A DNA stretch of 64,000 nt from Sabellastarte sp. h YS-2021 (GCA_964017235.1 OZ024929.1:58933603-58997602); one strand, 5' to 3'; shown: positions 27,480-39,339, counted from the stretch's first letter. The notes: generated from the sequence alone by a model not told the origin. A program made the numbers and translations.

Positions 27480-30400
27480 ATATCCCCAGACGAAAGTCGG
27501 GGATATATTGGATTCAGGTCCGTCGCGCCGCCGCCGCCGTAGAAATTTCCTTGTGGACGCGATAACTCAAAAACAAATTAATATTTTTTTTTCAAACTTG
27601 GTACACATGTTAAGGGTGCCCAAAGGAAGATCCCTATTTTAAGGTGACCTTAAACTCCCAGTAAAAAAGAACTTATGGCCACCTTAAGGTCAGAAATTGG
27701 ACTTTTGGCCACTTAGAGCCCTGTAGGTCACAAACTATGATGCTCAGCTGGCTGAAATTTTACCTGACAACACATTAATATGTTCTTAGTACATGTGCCG
27801 AAAATCACAACTTTAAGTTGAGGAGAAAATTGTGTTTGAGGCCCATAAATACCCCCACTTGGGGATTTTTTGCTATACTTTTCACATATTTTGCCCTATA
27901 ATTTGGAAGTGGTAATTCTGATGAGTCTCAAACTGCGCTAGGTATAACTTTGATATGTAATCCTTGTCTGTAGAAAATTTTAGGGCTGTAGGTTTACCCA
28001 AAGGGGTCGACTTAAGGTCTCAAAAGTGCCCACAGAGACCCAATTTATGCACTTTTTGCCACTTTCAAGCACTGTAGCTTTCAAACTATGTCTCTCATCT
28101 AAGTTAAATATCATCTGGGAATATATCTATGTGTTTTCTTATATGTGCCCCAACATTTAGGCCTTTAATAGACAGTTAACCTGTGTATCAGGACCATAAA
28201 CACCCACCCGAGTGACCCTTATAAGACATTTTTCACATCTTTTTCCCTGTAACTTGGAAATGGTAAGTCTGAGAAGTTTCAAACTGTATTAGATATATAT
28301 TCTGTGTGTAATCTTAGTATGTAACAGATTTTAAGTCTGAAGCTTTAATTTTGAAGGTCAAATTGAGGTCTCTAAAAGGCTCCCAAAGACCCAATATTTG
28401 GACTTTTTGCTACTTTTAAGCCCTGTGACTGTCAAACTATGTGACTGATAGAGCTCAAATCCTATCTGGGAAGATATTAGTATGTTATTTATATATGTGC
28501 CAAAAATTAAGGCTTTAAGAAGACATTTAACCTGTGTATGAGGACCATAAATCCCCACCCGAGTGACCATTTTTAGACATTTTTCACATATTTTGCCCTG
28601 TAACTTGGAAATGGTAAGTCTAAGAAGTTTCAAACTGTATTAGATGCATATTCTATGTGTAATCTTAGTATGTGACAAATTTTAAGTCTGAGGCTTTAAT
28701 TTGAAGGCCACATTTAGGTCTCTAGAAGGCCCCATAAAGACCCAGTATTTGGACTTTTTGCCAATTTTAAGGCCTGTGACTGTTAAACTATGTGACTGAT
28801 AGAGCTGAAATCTCATCTGGGAATACATTATTATGTTCTTTTTACATGTGCCAAAAATCAAGGCTTCAAGTAGACATTTAACCTGTGTATGAGGACCTTA
28901 AACACCCACCTGAGTGACCCTTTTAAGACATTTTTCACATATTTTGCTCTGTAACTTGGAAATGGTAAGTCTGAGAAGTTTCAAACTTTATTAGATACAT
29001 ATTCTATGTGTAATCTTAGTATGTAACAAATTTTAAGTCTGAAGCTTTCATTTGAAAGCCACATCGAGATCTCTAAAAGGCCCACAGAGACCCAATATTT
29101 GGACTTTTTAACCACCTTTAAGCCCTGTGACTGTTAAACTATGTAATTGATGGAGCTGAAATCCCATCTGGGAATGCATTATTATGTCCTTTTTACATAT
29201 GCCGAAAATCAAGGTTTTTAGTAGACATTTAACCTGTGTATGAGGGCCATAGACACTCGCCCAAGTGCCTTTTTGGACATTTTTTCCGTATTTTGCCCTG
29301 TTATTTGGAAATGCTTAGTGTGACAAGTCTTAAACTGTATTATATATAATTTTTGTTTGTTATGTATGTCCCCCAAAAAGTTTCAGATCTGTTGTTTAAT
29401 TGCTAAGGTCTCTTTAACAATTGTAAAATGCCCACAGAAACCCAATTTATGGACATTATGCCACTTTAAAGCCCAGTAACTGTCAAACTATGTGGGTTAT
29501 AGAGCTGAAATCTTTGAATTTTTAAAAGGAAATGCCTGTCTATTTAAATTTTGAATATTAATAATGTTATGGCTATCTTAGTCTTTTAAGAACTTATTTT
29601 TGTGTGTTATACCTCTGCTTGCTGAGTTTTTAACTTTTTAAAATGAAACTGGTTAAACATATTCAAGTAGACAAAATGGACACTTTAAGTGAGCTTTAAG
29701 TCCCAATATTAATGAAATTATATCCTTATGTAGTAAAAGTAGGGGATTTTTAACCCTCAACTAGCCCAGTTTTATTCAACTTGCCTCAGTTAATTTTGAC
29801 ACAGCTCCTACAGTTATGAACTCATTTCAGTTGATAATCACATACTTAAAATTCTCAATTCTTTTTGTATTTGAGTACCCCTTTTATATAGATTGTTTGT
29901 TTACCATTTATGCATCCCCCACCCGGATTCCCCCCACCCACCTCTGGGACCTCCAGCTATATTGAGTGACACTAAATAAACAAAGGTATTTAATGATATC
30001 AGATGAGAAACAAAGAACTCAATGGGGTTGCAGATCTTGTGTAATAGTGAGAGAGGTGTGGAGAAGGGGAGAGGGGTGGGGGTGGGAGGTGGTGGGCTTC
30101 ATTACATATAACACAAAGGGGAGTCAGAACTGAGATTGTGTCACATATTTAGGTTGCATATATATGGACCACATATATAGGTATAGAGGAAATGAATAAC
30201 TGAAAACAATTTGCAAATTCTAAAAATAATATAATAAAATAATAATATAAATAATTTTTTTTTAAATAATATTTTATTGGTGAACAAATATAGAAACAGA
30301 TATGCGCTTTTGGGATTATGAATTTTAGAATGGACATTGAATCATCAATCATTTAAATACTTTGAAGGAAGATTGAAAAGTATGATGAGTTGAGTTAAAA

Positions 30401-30729
30401 ATAATATTTTATTTGTCAACAAATATAGAAACAGATATGCTCTTTTGGGATTATTATTTTAGAATGGACATTCAATCATCAATCATTTAAATACTTTGAA
30501 AATAGGTTTAGAGTTATCATTGCAGGAAGATTGAAAATATAATTTGAGTTATGTATTCGGCGTCTGGGGATACACCATCTTCCTTGGAAGATATAAACAG
30601 AGTAGATTGATGTGCTGAAGTTCATATAATAATGGGTAATTATGTTTTAAAAAATTCCCGATCAAAACCTGTGGCGTGAGTGATGACCTGTCTGGGGATA
30701 TGTTGGCGCCGAGTTGGCCCAATCTAGTT
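27480..30729 (+). mobile_element. Element E1 (ATATCCCC family), full length
   Basis: The 5' hairpin has arms ATATCCCC/GGGGATAT and GAC/GTC around a GAAA loop (27480-27506). A (CCG)n tract follows, then ~350-bp tandem units marked by TTTTCACATATTTTG, a G-rich block (30066-30086) and an internal ~140-bp duplication. GTCTGGGGATAT at 30690-30701 is the inverse of the 5' arm, and the element ends CTAG plus TT. E2 has the same ends, which fixes the boundaries. No transposase or Rep is encoded. Confidence 0.8.
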
Positions 30730-31376
30730 GTGCTTTTCCATTCCACTTTCTTTAATTTTGCTATTTCCATTGACCGCTATTCTCCAATTAATAAATTGTA
30801 CAGCTTCATAATTTTTTAGTTTACTGATTAGTGCTGTCATCTTGCTATTGAATTATCTTGTTTTAATACTTTATCTTTACATACATTTTCTTTCTCTTAG
30901 ATGTTATTTTCTCTATTTAAACATTATTTGGAGCTTTATATAACTGACACTGCTCTGAAAGTATCCAGACCTTTGTGCTATTTCACTACTTCTATATCTC
31001 ATGGTGTTAAAAACTATTTCCCCAGGCTGTGGGGTATGGGCATCTGTGCTATTTTGTTATACATAAAATGCCGGTATTGATATGCTCTTTGTACATCGAT
31101 ATTGGCAACCCAATCCCAAAACAATAAATATTGTCAACTGGATATTTTTTTTTCATTATCATTTTTAAATTTTGAGCGATGTTACTTTGAAAATTGCAAG
31201 TACAGCCGTAATTTACCACACACACCCCTCAAATTTGTGGGTGGATGTCGTGGGTTATTTTCAGTATGCACCATTTGATTTCTGTATACAGGTAATGTTT
31301 GTAGTGTCATATTTTCCAGAGTCTTTGATGGAATTTTCATCCTTGACCTGTACATTTGGTGTGTAATATATTGTAG

Positions 31377-31486
31377 GACAAGAAGACTATGACAGACTCA
31401 GGCCACTTAGCTACCCACAGACGGATGTGTTTTTAGTATGTTTCTCAGTTGTGTCTCCTGCATCATTTGAAAATGTCAAAGAAAAG
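31377..31486 (+). CDS. CDC42: CDC42 coding exon 3
   Basis: Acceptor ATTGTAG ends at 31376; donor GTACTC begins at 31487. The first two bases complete Gly60, then [20 protein letters not shown] to FENVKEK gives residues 61-96. It carries Gln61, needed for GTP hydrolysis, and switch II. The exon lies in the short gap between elements E1 and C. Confidence 0.96.
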
Positions 31487-33129
31487 GTACTCTTTCTGGA
31501 GATAACTCTATTGCCATGACTTAAACGGAGCCCTTTCTGGCGCCAGTTTTTATTAAGCGTCCCACAAGGGACACTTGTTTGTGTATGGGAGAGCTTCAGG
31601 CTCCGCCGGCTCCGGCGGCTCCGCCGGCTCCGCATTTTGTTTTCCTTATAACTCTGTAACCGTTAGGCGGATTCTTTTCAAATTTGGCAGGTTTAGGCAG
31701 TAGCCTTGGGGAATTTTTTTGAATATGCTGCAGTGACATTTCAACCAATCAGAGAGGTCACATGACCAAAAATGTCTTTTTTCGATGGGGAAGCTTGTCC
31801 GGATGATAACTTGAAAGGAATTTTATCAATTCACCTGAAACTTTGCAAATACATTCATTCTATTAAAATCTGGAAATCATTAGATTTTGGCATTGATTGG
31901 TCAAGAAATGGCTGAGTAATTAATGATTAATTAATCATTACGAATTTTCCAAATAAGGAAAACACAAAAATGCTTGTATCTCGAAAACCGTGCTAGATAG
32001 AGCGATTTCGACGAAATTTTTGACCCCCAGGGTATCTCTGCGGAGTAGTTTTCCAAATTTTCAAAAAATTTTGTCTCGCCCAAAATGGCGGCCATTTTGA
32101 ATTTTCGAAATTTTCGCTAAAATTGCAAAACACAAAAATGCTTATATCTCGAAAACCGTGCTAGATAGAGCGATTTCGACGAAATTTTTGACCCACAGGA
32201 TATCTCTGCAGAGTAGTTATCCCAATTTTGAAAAAAATTTTGTCTCGCCAAAAATGGCGGCCATTTTGAATTTTCGAATTTTTCGCAAAAATTGCAAAAC
32301 ATAAAAATGCTTATATCTTGAAAACCCTGCTAGATAGAGCGATTTCGACGAAATTTTTGACCCACAGGGTATATCTGCAGAGTAGCCATGCCAATTTTCA
32401 AAAAAATTTTATCTCGCCAAAATTGGCGGCCATTTTGAATTTTCGAATTTTTGCGCAAAAATTGCAAAACATAAAAATGCTTATATCTCATAAACCCTGC
32501 TAGATAGAGCGATTTCGACGAAATTTTTGACCCACAGGGTATCTCTGCAGAGTAGCCATGCCAATTTTCAAACAAAAAATTTTGTCTTGCCAAAAATGGC
32601 GGCCATTTTGAATTTTCGAATTTTTGCGCAAAAATTGCAAAACACAAAAATGCTAATATTTCGAAAACCGTGCTACATAGAGCGATTTCAACGAAATTTT
32701 TTATCTTCAGGGTATCTCTGCAGAGCAGCTATCCCAAAGAGCTTTCACTTGGTGAAGTTTCAGACCCATAGCTAATTGCTCACCTACTCAAAAAGAGTAA
32801 ATGCGAATTACCTCTAAAAGTATTGCAGATGGCCAATTTTTCTCAAATAACTCATTCACCTACTTTTGGAAGAGCTTTCACATGGTGAAGTTTCAGACCC
32901 ATAGCCAATTACTCACCTACTCAAAATGAGTAAATGTGAATTATCTCTAAAAGTATTGCAGATAGCCAATTTTTTCTCAAATAACGCATTCACCTACTTT
33001 TGGGAGAGCTTTCACATGGTGAAGTTTCAGACCCATAGCTAATTATTTACCTACTCAAAATGAGTAAATACTAATTATCTGTAAAAGTATTGCGGATACC
33101 CAATTTTTATCAAATAACTCTTTTATTGT

Positions 33130-33323
33130 GTTAATATATCTTACCTAGTGGACAGATGCATTTGTCCGGCGCACAGCCGGTCCCGCCAAACGTTAGAGAA
33201 AAACGCCTCGAGCTGGGCTCTGGCCCGGACCGGTAGTGTCCTGTTTACTCGCCAGGTGGCTGTATAGCCTCCCTGCCGGTGCACTGCGCGTGCGCGCGCA
33301 TGCGTACTTCCTCCTTTTGTTTG
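33130..33323 (+). repeat. Element 1 left inverted terminal repeat
   Basis: Matches the reverse complement of 39340-39537 almost throughout, from GTTAATAT/CTTACCTAGTGG to CTTCCTCCTTTTGTTTG. It is rich in CCGGT and CGCGCG words. The outermost 9-15 bases differ between the two ends, as is usual in DIRS elements. Confidence 0.92.
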
Positions 33324-33433
33324 GCGCGAAGACGAGAGGTCGTCTGTTTTTTGGAGAAACTTTTATTTTGATTTATATCTGTTACAGGATATATTTTGAT
33401 AAATTCTTTGTGTAGAAGTGTTGTTTAATAACT

Positions 33434-35600
33434 ATGGATTCACCAGGACAAAGGCGGGGATCGTGCGGCCATAAGATGGCTGGCTTTGATATGCATGAGA
33501 AGTGTGCCCGTTGTCGAGACAAAGGTCTGGGTAAAGATCCCTGCATTGTGGGAGGTGCGATATGCAAGATTTGTGACAATTTTACAGCAATTCAACGTGA
33601 TATGCTGGCCACTCCACAGTATCAAATTCGCAAGGACAAGAAAGCGGGTTTGCTAGTGTCACCACGAGATGTAACTGTGCTGTCTCCAGTTAATTCTTCT
33701 CAACAGCCAGCTAGTACTGCGCATGCTCAGCAGACGATTTCTGAAGATGACAGTGCGCATGCGCAGGACCTCCCTGGGGGTAGCGATAATGTAAGTTCTT
33801 CAGATTTTGTTTCCAAAAAAGATTTTGACAAATTAAGTGACCAGCTAGATGAGAAATTCTCTCGGTTTGAAGCACTCTTATCAAGAGGCAATATATTTGC
33901 TACCCCCAAAGTACCGGTTCAGGTTTCAAACCCACCGGTTTCTGATCAGCCATTTATAGATCCTGCCTCTGCCCGAGCCACCGGTCCGGTGCGGTTTCCG
34001 GCAGTACAGGCTAGTACAGGATCAGATGGCAAGAAAGATTCAAAGAAGAAGCACAAGTCTTCTCATCATAAATCTTCCAAAACAAAACCGGTTCCGGTTG
34101 AGGAAAATACCGGTCCGGTACAGAAAAAGCCCTCTGACACTGCACTTCAACAAGCTAAACCGGTACCGGTCGGGGAGATGACCGGTCCGGTCAGGGCATA
34201 CCAAACTGACACCTTTGTACCCAAGGAACCGGTTCCGGTTGTGGATGGATCTTTTACCGGTCCGGAACCGGCTGCACCGGCTGGGGAGCCGTTTATTAGA
34301 AACCTTGCTTCTGCTGGTGGCTCAGATAATATGTCCAAGGTTGAACACCCCTTAACAGATGTCTTGCCTGTGGCTTCAGACGAACCACTCTTTGGGGATC
34401 ATACATCAACAGATGTTGTGGATAGGGATCATACATCACCGGATGTTTTGGATAGCGAGGATGGTGAACTTTCTGAATCAGACACTGATAAACCAGAAAA
34501 GAATGAAGAAATGAGTTACAGGGAAACAGTTCGTTCCATCAGGGCCTTTATGGGCTGGAACTTTATCCCTGACTTTGAGTTTGAGTACAGTGACCCGGAT
34601 AAGTCCAACAATCCGTGGCGTGGAAAAAATCCGAAGACAAGTTCAAAGGTGTCAGTAGCCATGCCAGCAGACGATTGGCTCTGTCAGAAGCTGGAGAGGA
34701 TTAATCTGACTGTAGCTGAGGGTTACCCTTCCCGAAGTCAAGAAGCTGGTGGTTTGCGTACTGACCAATTCATACGCACCCCTAAACCACAGGATAAATG
34801 GTATCCCATGCATAAGTTAAAGACAGGTAGAAAAGCTGTTCAACTGGCATGGTTCTGAGGCGAAACTAAATGCTCAATTCTCAAGAATTGTCAAACCAGC
34901 TGCATATCTCGCAACAGGTCCCGTGTCTCGTCCCATATCGCAAGAAGTACTACGCAGATGGGAAAGGTGCGCCCGAGAGGGTACTTACACAGTGAACCAT
35001 GCAGCTGGTTTCAGCAGATGCACTAGCGAGATTCAAGATCAGATGGCACATCACATAACTTTCCTACAGACTCATCTCAGTAAGGGCAAGTCAGCCAAGG
35101 AGGTGTCTGAAGCACTTAAGGAGTTAAGGGATTTATGTGCTTTCCACCAGAATGTATCTGTCTCTCTTGGGACAGCTCTACAGCACCTGGCTGATAGCCT
35201 TTTTGTGCGGCTGGGGAACTTCATTCTGATGCGTCGGGACTCTTATTTAGATCATGTTCGTCCCGGTATGAAGATGGACACTTGGAATGAACTGAGGAAT
35301 GCTGCTCTTTTTGGATATGGGTTATTTCCCGACGCGGCCTTGAATGTCGCGGAACAAGATATCAACAAGTTTGAGACACAACATGTGTCGGTCCAGTCTC
35401 GAGTTGGTCCCCAGCACCAACAGAAGACCAAGTATCGCTATAAACCGTATGAGAAGAAGGAGGCTAAGACCATGGTTCAGCCGTCATCTGCTCCTCAACA
35501 ACCTTGGCGACAGTTTGGGTCACGAGGTCGTGGCCGTGGGCGTGGTTCTACTAACCACCGTTTTTCCAAGTATGCCCGGGGTGGCAAAAATTATAAATGA
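33434..35600 (+). CDS. Element 1 Gag-like ORF1, one frame break
   Basis: ATG at 33434 opens 474 residues ending at 34858. A second frame, open from 34821, continues to 35600. Alignment in outline with element 2 Gag shows these are one protein, so a +1 shift is needed within 34821-34857. The N-terminus has a Cys/His cluster: C11, H13, H21, C24, C27, C37, C44, C47. A lysine-rich stretch and repeated PVPV...TGPV segments follow, then the conserved SIRAFMGW segment, and a Gly/Arg-rich C-terminus ending ARGGKNYK that could bind RNA. The break may be a mutation or programmed frameshifting. Confidence 0.75.
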
Positions 35601-37899
35601 CAATCATTGTACAAACCCACACAACCAAATAATTCCAAAGATAGTGGGTCAAAACATCAGCCCTCAAAACTTTCCAAAGACTGTATACTCAAGAACTGCT
35701 GTAATTCCTGTTCCTATTGTTGTCGGTCCCGGGCAGCCGCAAAAGAAAGGCCTAAGTCCCGATCTTTGTCAGACAGAAATAAAACATGTCAAAAGTGCTT
35801 CTTTTGTCTCTCCTTGTCGTTCTGTCCCTCATGTACCAAATGTCCACAATGTTGCAGAAAATCCTCCTGTAGGATGCAGGTTGCACAGGTTCTGGGAAAC
35901 GTGGCTCAGCCTGGGTTCAAATCCTCGGGTAGTCTCCATCTTGAAGGACGGTTACAACCTCCCTTTCAAGATGAGGCCCCCATTGACCAGGTGTCCTCTG
36001 ATAATCAGCGGATACGCCAACCCTCGCAGAAACAAGTTTTTGAAGGAGGCGTTGCAGTCCCTGATTACAAAACAGGCCGTAGAAAAAGTAGTGGTTCGGG
36101 CTTCTCTGGCCTTTTACAACCGGCTGTTCATAGTTCCCAAACCAAACAACAAATGGCGTCCAATCTTGGATTTGAGCAAACTCAATCTTTTCCTCCACTC
36201 GGAAACCTTCAAAATGGAAACTCCGGAGACCATCCGGCTGTCCCTTCAAAAAGGCGAATGGGTCACATCGCTGGATTTCAGCGATGCCTATTTCCACATT
36301 CCCATCAACCCAAGGTCGAGGAAGTATCTCCGTTTTCACCTGCACGGTCAAACCTTCCAGTTCAGGGCTCTGCCGTTCGGCCTAGCGACGGCTCCTTTGG
36401 AATTCACAAAGGTGGTGAAGGAGGTGAAATTGATGGCCCAGTCCAGGGCTATAAGGATCCACCAGTACCTAGACGACTGGTTGCTTCGAGCGCCCTTTCG
36501 GGAGGCTTGTGTGAACCAAACGCGGACCCTGATGGCTCTGTGTCAGCAGTTGGGATGGTTAGTCAATTTGCAAAAGTCGGAACTTGTTCCCCAACAGGAG
36601 TTCAACTTTGTCGGTTATCATTTCGACCTCTCCAAGGGTCTAGTGAAGCCGACTCAGGAGAGGTGGCAAACCCTAACTCAAAAAATAAAGATGCTAATGA
36701 ACAGGGACCATTGTTCGGTCCGAGAGTTCATGTCTCTCATAGGTTTGTTAACAGCCACAGAGAAACAGGTGGTTTCGGGGCGCCTTCACATGAGACCGAT
36801 TCAGTGGCACTTGAAGAATCACTGGCACGTGCCAGAGGTACTAGAGAAGGAGATTCCTCTTCCCAGATCTCTGTACCCTCATCTGCATTGGTGGTTGGAC
36901 GAAAACAATGTGCTCAGCGGCCAACCTCTTCATCCTCTACAACATGCTCTGCAGTTGTTTACCGACGCCTCAAACGAAGGTTGGGGCGCGCACTTAGGAG
37001 ACCACACGGCAAAAGGAGTTTGGTCGGACTCAGAAAGCCAGTTGCACATAAACTTTCTCGAGCTAAAGGCGGTCCTTCTGGCCCTCAAGAAGTTCGAGCA
37101 ACAGTGTTGGGGCCAGATCATTTTGATAGCCACGGACAACACAACGGTTGTCTCATACATCAACAAGGAGGGGGGTATGAGATCAGGCTCACTTTGTGCC
37201 CTCCTCTGGAGACTGCTTTCCTGGTGCAATCGCAGACAGATAGTTCTAAGGGCCAGGCACATTCCGGGAAGGCTGAATGTGATAGCAGACAAATTGTCCA
37301 GGAGCACTCAGGTTATTCAGACAGAATGGTCCCTCCTGCAGGAAGTCTTCGACCACTTATGTGCCAGGTGGCACACTCCCCGAGTGGATCTCTTTGCAAC
37401 AAGGTACAATCACAAACTACCCAAGTTTGTGTCCCCAGTACCCGATCCACAGGCATGGAGAGTAGATGCTCTCAGCCTGAATTGGGAGAATATGGATGCC
37501 TACGCGTTCCCTCCTGTGTCTCTTTTGGGCAAGGTGGTGTCCAAGATCCTAGATCAGGGAGTTCACAGGTTGGTTCTGATTGCTCCAGGGTGGCCCAACA
37601 TGCCGTGGTTCTGGGATCTAGTCAGCATGTCTGTTCAGATTCCTCTCTCCCTTCCAAACGTGGAGAACCTGCTGACCCAACCGTTCAATCAGTGTCCCCA
37701 CAGAGATCTCCTAGGGCTCAACCTCCACGCCTGGCTCCTAGAGCCTCTAGCATACAGGCACAAGGATTCTCTAATGAAGTGGCAACGCGAATTGAGGCTC
37801 CTCAAAGACAATCAACCAGAGCCATCTATGAATCGAAGTGGTCCATATTTGTCAAATGGTGCGAGTCACACAAGGTGGACTTCGGGTCACCTTCTTTAA
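35344..37899 (+). CDS. Element 1 reverse transcriptase / RNase H / MT-like ORF
   Basis: The 851-residue frame overlaps the end of gag; the true start is uncertain. RT motifs: SLDFSDAYFHIPI with Asp311, ALPFGLATAP, and the catalytic YLDD at 375-378. RNase H follows with Asp541 (FTDASNEGWG), Glu573, Asp598 (ATDN) and Asp649 (ADKLSR), a full set of acidic residues. After it, VDLFATRYNHKLP and YAFPPV fall where DIRS elements carry their adenine-methyltransferase-like domain, though I cannot confirm activity. All catalytic residues are present, so the protein may be functional. Confidence 0.9.
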   Translation: MSRNKISTSLRHNMCRSSLELVPSTNRRPSIAINRMRRRRLRPWFSRHLLLNNLGDSLGHEVVAVGVVLLTTVFPSMPGVAKIINDNHCTNPHNQIIPKIVGQNISPQNFPKTVYSRTAVIPVPIVVGPGQPQKKGLSPDLCQTEIKHVKSASFVSPCRSVPHVPNVHNVAENPPVGCRLHRFWETWLSLGSNPRVVSILKDGYNLPFKMRPPLTRCPLIISGYANPRRNKFLKEALQSLITKQAVEKVVVRASLAFYNRLFIVPKPNNKWRPILDLSKLNLFLHSETFKMETPETIRLSLQKGEWVTSLDFSDAYFHIPINPRSRKYLRFHLHGQTFQFRALPFGLATAPLEFTKVVKEVKLMAQSRAIRIHQYLDDWLLRAPFREACVNQTRTLMALCQQLGWLVNLQKSELVPQQEFNFVGYHFDLSKGLVKPTQERWQTLTQKIKMLMNRDHCSVREFMSLIGLLTATEKQVVSGRLHMRPIQWHLKNHWHVPEVLEKEIPLPRSLYPHLHWWLDENNVLSGQPLHPLQHALQLFTDASNEGWGAHLGDHTAKGVWSDSESQLHINFLELKAVLLALKKFEQQCWGQIILIATDNTTVVSYINKEGGMRSGSLCALLWRLLSWCNRRQIVLRARHIPGRLNVIADKLSRSTQVIQTEWSLLQEVFDHLCARWHTPRVDLFATRYNHKLPKFVSPVPDPQAWRVDALSLNWENMDAYAFPPVSLLGKVVSKILDQGVHRLVLIAPGWPNMPWFWDLVSMSVQIPLSLPNVENLLTQPFNQCPHRDLLGLNLHAWLLEPLAYRHKDSLMKWQRELRLLKDNQPEPSMNRSGPYLSNGASHTRWTSGHLL

Positions 37900-38804
37900 C
37901 TCAGGTAGCGGAATTTCTCCTATTCCTTTTCAAGGAGAAAAATCTTCAACCTAGCACCATAGATGGCTATAGAACTGCTATAGCCGACAAAATTGGTTGT
38001 GACAAGGTTAATTTTGGTAAAGACGAAAACCTTACCCGCTTGCTAGACAGTTTCCATAGAGATAAACCCAAGGGTCTTCGAGGAGTCCCTAGCTGGAATC
38101 TGTCTCTGGTCTTGCATCAATTAACCCAGTCCCCCTTTGAACCCCTTCGAAAGGCTTCTCTGAAACATCTTACCTTCAAGACGGTGTTTCTCCTGGCTTT
38201 GGGCTCGGGCAAAAGAAGGAGTGAGATTCATGCCTGGGTACACAGGAACATTAGACATCAGGAAGATTGGGCTAATGTTTCTTTATTCCCTTCTCCTTGT
38301 TTTTTGTCCAAGAATCAGTTGGCTAAAGAAGGGCCTTCTTCAGTAGCTCCGGTAATTATTCCGGCCTTGGCCCCTACGTTGGATAAGTCTCTCAAGGAGG
38401 ATAGAACCTTATGTCCAGTTCGGGCTTTGCGTTATTACCTGGACAAGACCAAAGACCTCCGTTCCGGCAAACAGTTGGTCTTTGTGTCTTTCAAGAAGAA
38501 CTTCAATAAGGACATCGCTCCTGCTACGATTTCTTCTTGGATTAAACAAACCATCTTGTTGTGCTATCAATTGTCCAATGAGGATGCACAACAATTACAT
38601 CAGGTCAGAGCCCATGATGTGCGGGCCTTTGCAGCTTCTAAGGCTTTTCAAGGAGGTGTGTCCTTGGACCAGATCCTCTCAGCCTGCCAATGGAAGTCGC
38701 ACAATACCTTCACCCAATTTTATTTGAAGGATGTAGCATGGGCTGATGCTGACCTGTACCATTTAGGACCAGTGGTCGCAGCCCAGCACATACGCGAGTA
38801 ACTG
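35601..38804 (+). CDS. Element 1 tyrosine recombinase ORF with long overlapping N-terminal frame
   Basis: The frame is open from directly after the gag stop to 38801. The part up to about 37770 overlaps the RT ORF in another frame. From NEVATRIEAPQ (residue 723 if counted from 35607) it is a clear DIRS-type tyrosine recombinase: catalytic Arg870 in GKRRSEIHAW, His1003 and Arg1006 in HDVR, Trp1029 in ACQW and nucleophile Tyr1039 in FTQFY. The set R-HxxR-W-Y is complete. The protein would recombine the circular cDNA into the genome. Its translation start is unclear, since RT and recombinase frames overlap heavily in DIRS elements. The N-terminal part (first ~90 residues) is unusually rich in paired cysteines. 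Confidence 0.85.
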
Positions 38805-39185
38805 GTATCCTTGAAAGGATAACTTGTATATAGTGTAAAGCGTTTAGAAGGAGTAGTGGGTTGTTTTAGTTGGCTCCTTCTTTTTTAGTTATCTTGTTTT
38901 GTAACCCCAGCGCGCAGTTCTCAACCGGAAGGGCTGGTGTGGGGTATGAGTTATTTCTATTTTATCCTGTTCTGCTTCCTTCGGAATCCTTGGGACTGAA
39001 CTCTTACCTCCTCTCTCCTATAGTCCTAGCCCAGGTGGCTCGGTAGACGGCAAAAAAGAGGGGGGGGGAACCAACTATGGTGTAGGGTATGGGAAGGATC
39101 CCTAACCCTTGGGCCGGAGGCCCAGAGTTCTGACAAGAGTCCCTGTTGAGTTTAGCTGCCCTCCATCCAATGGGTAGTTATTCTG
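38805..39185 (+). other. Element 1 3' untranslated region
   Basis: Non-coding segment between the recombinase stop and the internal complementary region. It contains a G run near 39060. No further ORF is supported. Confidence 0.7.
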
Positions 39186-39283
39186 CATCTGTCCACTAGG
39201 TAAGATATATTAACACAATAAAATGGAAAATTTAATAAGTAAATTAAATTTTTATAAGTTAATATCTTACCTAGTGGACAGAG
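39186..39283 (+). repeat. Element 1 internal complementary region
   Basis: The left half (39186-39223, ending AACACAATAAAA) is the reverse complement of the element's first 38 bases. The right half (from TGGAAAATTTAATAAG) is the reverse complement of its last ~60 bases. Together they complement the junction that would form if the two ends were joined in a circle. This is the hallmark of DIRS1-type elements. An AATAAA at 39217-39222 lies right at the join. Confidence 0.93.
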
Positions 39284-39339
39284 GGATTCCCACCCTACCT
39301 TCCCCGCAACAAACATTCCCAGGGGACTCAAACAGGGTG

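Noticed and set aside
35917..36351. 144-residue minus-strand frame inside the RT region
   Set aside because: Antisense shadow of the RT coding sequence with no independent support.
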